NCBI RefSeq assembly: GCF_000002985.6
Contig: NC_003282.8
Location: 12,710,001-12,774,000, forward strand
Reading direction: 5' to 3'
Origin: Caenorhabditis elegans
Lineage: Eukaryota; Nematoda; Chromadorea; Rhabditida; Rhabditidae
DNA: 64,000 nt
The translations under genes were made by a program, and so were the position numbers. The notes under the pieces are model-generated. The model was given only the letters and a program-made list of their open reading frames with translations. It ran no database searches and had not been told where the DNA came from. This document shows positions 57,601 through 64,000 of this stretch, piece by piece. The stretch's first letter is position 1, and every line of letters starts with the position of its first letter.

Positions 57601-59673
57601 TTTGTCGAAAAAAAACAACAAAAATAAATAAAACCTATTTGGTCATTTCAAAATTTTTTAAGGAATTTTTTTAAACTGAAAATATAGGAAATAGTGTCTG
57701 GAAAAATCCAAATTTCTGAAAATTACCCTAGTATAAATGCATCTGAAAATTTTTTGTAATTTGTTATTTATTTTCCCAAAATTCGAATCCCTAAAACGTC
57801 CAAAACTCCATCCAGAACTTTGATACCAAACCGAAAGCTTCACTTTACCAACTTCAACTTTTTTTTCTGTTCAGTTCCCCCTACTCCCATTTCATATTTT
57901 AATGTTCTCCTGGGTCCCGCGGCTCCGAGTTTTGTGCATTTTTGAACAATGTGAGCAACCGCTCGGAAAAAAAAAACTTTGAATTTTTGGCACATCTTAT
58001 GTCTCTGGAGACGTGATGCCCCCAGTCGCTCCCAAGGAGAATGAGCAGAGCAAGACAAATGAAGAAGTGCTCCACCCGAAAGTGAGAAGATGAAGGAGCA
58101 AAAATAGGAAAATGAAAGAAGGGAGACAGCTCATTTTCTTGTTTTTTCTGTTTCTGTAGATACATCGTAGTCCGCGTTTTTAAGGATGAAACTTTGAAGT
58201 GGAGTGACTTTTCACAATCAGAAAGGCTGATTTTCAATTTTCCATAAGTTTGGAACATAGAAAAATGGTTGGCGTCCGTCAAGGTGACAGGCTTGCATAC
58301 TACTACCTAATGTCTATACATATGCTTCCCTAGAATCTTTGATTTTGCGTTGAATAGGCGCTACGCGTGCCTACCGTGCCTTCCCTGAAGATGTGCCTAC
58401 CTAGTTTGAATTTGTATTTTTCTTTTCGTGGCTAGTGAGTTTTTGAATCACATTGCTCGAATTTACCTTTTTTTTCAATCAATTGTTTTCAATGTTTGAA
58501 CTTTCTGCAAATTTTTGTCTATTTGAGTTCATAAAGTTTGAGAAATAATCAAGAACCAAACATTTTTAAAACTTTGACAATTTTCGGTTGTTTCTTCTTT
58601 TTTGTGGTTTTTTTTAGAAAATCAGCAATGAACGTTAGAAAAAGGTTTTCAGTTGTAAGAAATTTTTTGCATTTTATGAAATTCAATTTTCGATTTCAAT
58701 TTTTCAATTTTTGATAATTCTCGGGCACTTCTCTATTTTTTTTCTTAGAAAACCGACGAAATTATATTTTTATTACTTTAAGGTTTACGAGATCAAGAGT
58801 AATTGAAATTTTTTTTTTTCAATTTTCAATGTTTCGATTCTCCCCTATTTTTCTGTAAAACATTAATTTTTTTAATCGGAAAATTGACATTTTGCCTTTT
58901 TTCGAAATTTACAAAACAATTTTTTCCAAAATTCCCACAGCTTCTATAGGTCCAACAAATACATTACTTTATTTTTTTTCGATTTAATTTTTTCCTGAAA
59001 ATCCCAATCTTGAAAGAAATAAAAAAATGACTAAGTAAAAAACAAAAAAAAAACACATCTTCTCCGACAATCAGCCAAAATGAAAAGTCAGCGGTGCGCG
59101 AAATTGTTGTACAACAATCGGAAAGGCATGAAGCTTCTCTTTCTACTCTAAAAGACGCAAAAAAGTAGGGAGAAGCTGTTTGAGCAGCACACCGTTTTAG
59201 CTCATAAATAATCGAACGACCCAACACATTCGGCACTCTTTTCTTCTTTTTCCTCTCGTTTTTTTTCGAAAATTACTGACTTTCCAGACATTTGTCTCTC
59301 TTTTTTGTGCTAATCGACTTGCGCAGCTGCTTACTTGATCCATTCTTTTTTTTGTGGAAAATTAGCTTATCTTTTATTTAGTTAGTGTTTTACAGAAAAT
59401 CCATCGACTAGTTTCCCTGAATTACTTTGATTTTTGGCTGGAATTGGCGCCACTAGAAATTCAAGCAGTATAAGTGAAAAAAAATCAGAACTAAAAGAAC
59501 AGTTTGAAATTGGTTTTTCTTTTCATTTCAGTGAATCATTTCAGTGAATCTAAATTAACAGTTTTTAATTTGAATATGTATTTCTGAACTTTGTTAAATC
59601 TGAATTTTCCTCTTTGTGTCCCGAATATTTATCATGAATAATTAACCAATTGAATTGCAACTCCAAAAACAGT

Positions 59674-59724
59674 AGCGACCAATCACAGTTCTTGCACCCT
59701 GCGGATCGATGATTGGTCGGTGCT
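59674..59724. repeat. CCAAT-type fold-back repeat
   Basis: GCGACCAATCACAG faces GATGATTGGTCGGTGC about 25 bp later, a degenerate copy of the palindrome at 45618-45673. It lies about 4 kb upstream of the first unc-31 coding exon. Confidence 0.5.
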
Positions 59725-61389
59725 GAGGATTGAGGTGCTGAGGTGCTGGGGATTCAAAATTAGGTATTTAATCGAATTTTTTGAATTTTATTCTATTGAG
59801 TTTTACTTTTTTTCAATTGAAAAAAATTAACAACGAATTAATTGAATTTTTTTTCAAAAATATAATGACGCAAGCCTAGCTTTACTTTGACAGCTTTGAT
59901 CTCGGTTCTCTATGATTTTATCAAAAAATTGTGAACTGGCAAAATAAGTGTAACATATGTCTCTACGTTTTAATAGTGATAACTTTCGAAAAAATTTATG
60001 ACAGCCAAAATATAAACCGTCAAAGTCTCGCAATGGAGGTGGTCTGTATGTGACGGTTTACTGCAAAAACCATTTCTGTGAGAGCTTGGCGGGTAATTCA
60101 AGTTATAAATCTTCACTAAAAACTCCATGATTAGCAAATTTCAGTCGTTTCTAATTTGGAAGCTACACATTAAAATTCATTCTCCGAAAAATTCTAAAAG
60201 TGCTCCGATCTGTTTTCCATTTTCCCCTGTTTTTCCAATAACAAAACTGCTCATAAAGAATAAATCACGGATAACACTTTTCTTCGATTTTCAGAAAAAT
60301 TGGCCGATATTTATAAAGCGGAGAAGAGAATGTTTGGGCTCAATTTTTTCCAAAAAAGAACGGAAAACGCTGTCTGTCGTGAGAAGATCGAGTGTGAGAT
60401 TGAGCTGTTCTGACGCGTGGCATGAAAATTGTTGGATGCGGAAAAAAAACTATTTTCTTTGTCCGAGTTTTTGGAATTTCCATTTAGTAATATCGATTTA
60501 GCCTAAATAGGCGGCACATATCTCTTGGTTGGAACTTTTTCAAATTTTTCATTTATAGTTCCTTGTTTACCCCCGAGAGTAGCAAAATTACCGGAATTTA
60601 TATAATAAGTTGTTTATTTTCCAGACATTTTTCATTGCTATCCGAGCAGAAAGATAGTCGATTTCATAACATGGTAATACGATTAGCCGGAACAGAAAAT
60701 AAATATGTCAAGATTTCATAAATATCAAACCCACGCCAAACGGTTTATTATATTAAAAACTTATTCATGATATCATTTTGGACATATATAAGGTCATGAA
60801 AAAGTTGTAAAAGTTACCGATAATCTTTTCATAGAAACATTTTGGAATTAAACTCTTTTTTAATTTATTTTTGTATTTTAAACTATTTTCAGCGAAATGA
60901 ATCTTGTCGCTTCAATGCGAGCAAATCATTGGTAGCTGAAAGGGTGGTTGTAGCTGTAACAAGACGTAGTCATGAAAAAGTGGAAGCTAGTTCTTGATGG
61001 TTGTTCTTGATCTACCACGGCTCCGCATTTTTCCCATACTAAAAATTACGAAAAAGCCGAAAATGTCAAAGTATCGAAAATTTTGAATCGGCAATTTCTG
61101 AAAGAACTGGTTTTATCTTCCAGTTCGGCAATTGTCGAATTATCGGAAAAAATTCTAATTTCCAGAATGAAAGAACTTGACTTTCAGACTATAGTACACA
61201 GGAAATTCTCCTCATTTTTGAGTTTATTTTTTTAAATAATTTTCGAACTCGATAATTGTCAAATTTTTGAATTGGATATTTGCCAAAATGCCTTCGCCAA
61301 ACATTTTTTAACTACGCCCAATTATTGAATTGCCAAAAAATGGAATTTAATTTTAATCCTCCCAAATTTTTGTCATTTTTCAGTGTTTT

Positions 61390-61800
61390 TAGTTTCCGGA
61401 AGTATCATCATCATCTTTTGCATATCCTCTCATTTTCGTGTCCATCTCTCTTTTTTTTTCTTCCGTCCAATGTAGCATTAGCCTCTTCCAGAAACGAGAG
61501 AAACCCCAGCAGCAGTAGCAGAGTAGGCAGCAGAAGCTCTTCTCTTCTGCTTCAGCTTCTGCGCCTCTCCGTTTTTCTGTCTGCGTGTGTGTATGTGTGT
61601 CCTAATTCAGCGTGATGTCGTCGCCGCCGGCCTATTGATCTTCGCACCGCTTCTGGTGTGCCCCCCATGTGTGTGTGCATGTGCTCTGCGTCTCCCGGCT
61701 CCCCGTCTCCTAATGCATGTATTTTCTAGTGGGGGTCCCCCGCCCGCTTCTTCTTCCCGCGCGCGAGCGCCATGACTGCTGCTTCTCCGCCCCAGACGAC
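61390..61800 (+). promoter_or_regulatory. Probable start region of unc-31
   Basis: This is the most GC-rich non-coding part of the window. It has a pyrimidine-rich plus strand (TCTCTCTTTTTTTTTCTTCC), CAGCAGCAGTAGCAG, GT runs and a GGGGGTCCCCC palindrome near 61733. Such patches often mark worm transcription starts. The next coding exon lies 2.1 kb downstream. The assignment is inference from composition and position. Confidence 0.35.
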
Positions 61801-63860
61801 GACGATTGTTTTCCAAAAATGAAACACTTTTGTGTTGCTCATACCCCATTTCCTCCAAAATTAGCATGCCTTCCAACTCCACTGCCCGTTTTTTCCTTCT
61901 TTCTCCCCCGGCCTCTCATAGTTCTCACACATCAAATATTTTATATTTTATATTTATAAACCCCGAACGCGTTCCTTCCTCCTCTCCCCATATTTTTCCC
62001 TTTTTTGGAATATTTTAAAAGCTTGTGTTTTCTTTTTATCGAAAAAAACGCAAAATTACAGCCTTCGCGTAGAGGCTAACTAGTAATTTCCGTGTAGCAA
62101 AAGAGCAACAGAGCCATAATCATAGAGAGAATATTCAATTTCGGGTGCATTTCTAATGAAACAAAGTATTCCGGAGGGCAAAAAAGGGAGAATATTTGCA
62201 ATTTGTATTTCTCTTCCAATCACCACATTTTTATTTCCTCCCACACTCCTCCCCGCAAAATGACATTTTCGGATTGATTTTGTGTGTGTTTTGAGCCCGT
62301 TTCCATTTATATTTGGAATTTTTTTGGTTTGCAATTTTTCCTGAGAAAATCAAAAAAATATTGAAAGTTTCCAATTCTGTATGATTTTTTTTTTTTCAAA
62401 AAATGATACATTCAGTTTCTTCTTGAACTTCTAAAAAATCAAAATTTATTTTGCGAAATAAAAATTAAACTTCATCAAATTTTGTGCATGTTGTTGGAAA
62501 AAAATTTGAAGAAATATAACTTTAATCAACAAATAAAAAAATAGTCCAAATTTCGAGAAAATTTAAAAAATTGTTCTTTTAAAACATTTTTGTAATTTTT
62601 TTCGAGCAATCGTGAAAAAACATTTCAATTTTTTTTTAATTTTTACTTAAAAATTCAAATATTGATAAAATTGTGATAATTACTTTGACAATTAACAGAA
62701 AAAAGGCATTAGACAACTGTTTTTTTTAAACATTTTTTAAAAACTTTTTTTGGCACGTCCCGTTTGACCGCGTGGAATATGTCGAAATATAAGTGGTCAA
62801 AAAGGAAATGTATGTACTGCACTTTTGTTTATACCACGAATCGTAATCAGGTTATATGACCATTTTTATTAAATTACTGCGCCAACTTGGTCAGAAATCT
62901 CTATGAATCAATGTTATGTATTTCATTTTCTCTCCCAGGGATTTCACCCCCACACCACCACTGACATCATCTGAACTATTTATTTACATTTACTCCAAGC
63001 ACACCAATGAAACATACACATATCTTATTTTTAGATTTACCCTCTTTGGATAGCAAATATACCCATTCTTAATCCATAATATTTAGCAACTAACATAAGC
63101 TCCCACAATTATTTAACTTGATTTTTGACGATTTTGCAGCCTGATACAAATGGTCACAACATTTTGTAGCTAGGATTATTCAAATCCTTTGAAATATGAA
63201 ATTGTCTAGCCATAACTTTTAGAAGAAATTTTTCTGACAATCTGCTCCTAAAAAGCGATTGTGTTGGACCATCTGATTTTTCACTCCACAACTTTCGCCT
63301 AACCGCATGGATAAATCCATTAAACTTCCCGTTTTCTCAGACATTCTACATATATTCTTTGAACTTTAATCCATGTCTAGACACAAAAAATTATTCCTTA
63401 AAAATTTCAAAAACAAGTCAATTTTTCAAAATTTTGTGCGCAAAAAGAAAGAAGACTAACACAGCGCACAAGAAAATACATATCAGTAGTTCATGCCGAT
63501 AATCCGACAGCTTCTAATTCGGTTTTCACATTTTTTTCTCGCCTTTTGGCTCCTTGTTTGTTATTTTTCCTCTGATCTCTATGCCTCTCTCTCCCTCTCT
63601 ACTTCTCTCCCGGATTCCCATTTTCGTTCTTCCGTTCTTTTTTTTTCTCCCCCATTTTTTTCGCCTTTTTATCCTAGTTTATATTATGCATTATTTTGCC
63701 TTTCTCGTACGTCCGTCCCCGCCGCTCGTTTCAATTCAATTTCAAGTCTCCTTGTTATGCATACACTTTCTTCGTTTTTTATGTCATCTTATTCATTTTT
63801 CCTCTCGGCGGTGCTTTTTTGCTGCTTTCTTAAACATTTACTTTTTATGTTTTTTTTTTC

Positions 63861-63868
63861 TTTTGCAG
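63861..63868 (+). promoter_or_regulatory. Splice acceptor before the unc-31 start codon
   Basis: TTTTGCAG ends 17 bases before the ATG at 63886, after a long T-rich run. It could receive a spliced leader or an upstream non-coding exon. Confidence 0.6.
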
Positions 63869-63885
63869 TCTTCGTTTGGAACATC

Positions 63886-63945
63886 ATGTTAGGAGCAAGT
63901 AGTAGTGAAGAAGAAGACGACGATTTTCAGGAGGATCATGATTCG
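63886..63945 (+). CDS. unc-31: First coding exon of UNC-31 (CAPS/CADPS); gene runs off the right edge
   Basis: The exon encodes 20 residues beginning MLGASSSEEEDDDF and ends at a GTAAG donor in phase 0. The start MLxxSSSEEExD is the conserved opening of CAPS/CADPS proteins, and the unc-31 gene lies near flp-9 and inx-6 on chromosome IV as far as I recall. CAPS is a priming factor for dense-core vesicle exocytosis. Only this N-terminal piece is in the window, so no C2, PH or MUN domain can be confirmed. Reading through the donor gives a longer open frame that is only intron sequence. Confidence 0.7.
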
Positions 63946-64000
63946 GTAAGAAGTTTTTTATTTCAAAGTGTAAATATTGTTTTTGGAGAATAAAATTAGG

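Larger units (their letters stand above)
47503..63885. other. 16-kb gene-poor region upstream of flp-9 and unc-31
   Basis: No confident gene was found. 47503-47760 is the likely flp-9 promoter (AC-rich, ACACACATACACACAC). Repeats include 49370-49420 (CCAATAAGCGGCGGG), 50172-50300, 52780-52860 (GTTTGATCTACC family), 54560-54640 (a 27-bp direct duplication), 56755-57010 (CCGGTTTGCCG words), 59674-59724 and 61080-61150 (CGGCAATT words). GCCTGCCTA-type patches lie at 48830, 54230-54410 and 58290-58400. Two open or coding-like stretches on the minus strand (53593-54102 and 55640-56490) are discussed as findings. The right end is pyrimidine-rich and probably holds the unc-31 start region. The remainder is AT-rich filler. 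Confidence 0.5.

Noticed and set aside
60127..60501. 124-codon open frame upstream of unc-31
   Set aside because: Composition matches surrounding AT-rich DNA; no domain or start context.
63493..63993. 166-codon frame ending in the unc-31 start
   Set aside because: The upstream part is a pyrimidine-rich outron; a strong TTTTGCAG acceptor separates it from the real exon.

Overview
The window is nematode nuclear DNA. It is AT-rich, with compact genes on both strands, short introns with GTAAG/GTGAG donors and TTTTCAG acceptors, and TTTCAG sites just 5' of start codons that fit spliced-leader trans-splicing. Three loci point to Caenorhabditis elegans chromosome IV: a six-RRM Mrd1/RBM19 protein (rbd-1), an innexin whose assembled length (389 aa) matches INX-6, and a precursor with two KPSFVRFG peptides (flp-9). 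The last bases open a gene whose first coding exon matches the start of CAPS/CADPS proteins (unc-31). The identification comes from memory of these families; no database was searched.

Layout. 1-1733 (-): 5' part of an unrecognised gene. 2833-4746 (+): BTB protein with a lysine-rich tail. 7934-9351 (+): CK1/TTBK-type kinase. 9996-10894 (+): small secreted Cys/Gly-rich proprotein. 11415-12994 (+): secreted protein of unknown family. 13152-14590 (-): RING protein, head to head with rbd-1 (14990-19973, +). 20215-24261: repeat block with an eroded hAT-like end, an 85-unit 26-bp minisatellite, a palindromic element and a 168-bp-period repeat; it abuts a 5'-truncated F-box-associated gene fragment (24262-24895). 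25319-31523 (-): 12-exon secreted MAM-domain protein. 33094-34738 (-): REEP/TB2-DP1 gene with a proline-rich MSP-domain gene directly behind it. 36617-39538 (+): inx-6. 44814-47502 (-): flp-9. 47503-63885: a 16-kb gene-poor stretch leading to unc-31.

Function. The genes cover separate jobs: ribosome biogenesis (rbd-1), pharyngeal gap junctions (inx-6), neuropeptide signalling (flp-9) and dense-core vesicle release (unc-31), plus several secreted proteins. Only two close pairs suggest shared expression: the divergent RING/rbd-1 pair (399 bp) and the same-strand REEP/MSP pair (a splice acceptor 26 nt after the upstream stop). Repeats sit in introns and intergenic DNA: elements carrying GGCAATTGCCGG, elements with CAGGG ends (one with likely 8-bp target duplications), CCAAT-bearing fold-backs around flp-9 and unc-31, and scattered GCCTGCCTA tracts.

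Exon boundaries were read by hand from splice consensus and phase. They agree in phase except where a problem is stated.
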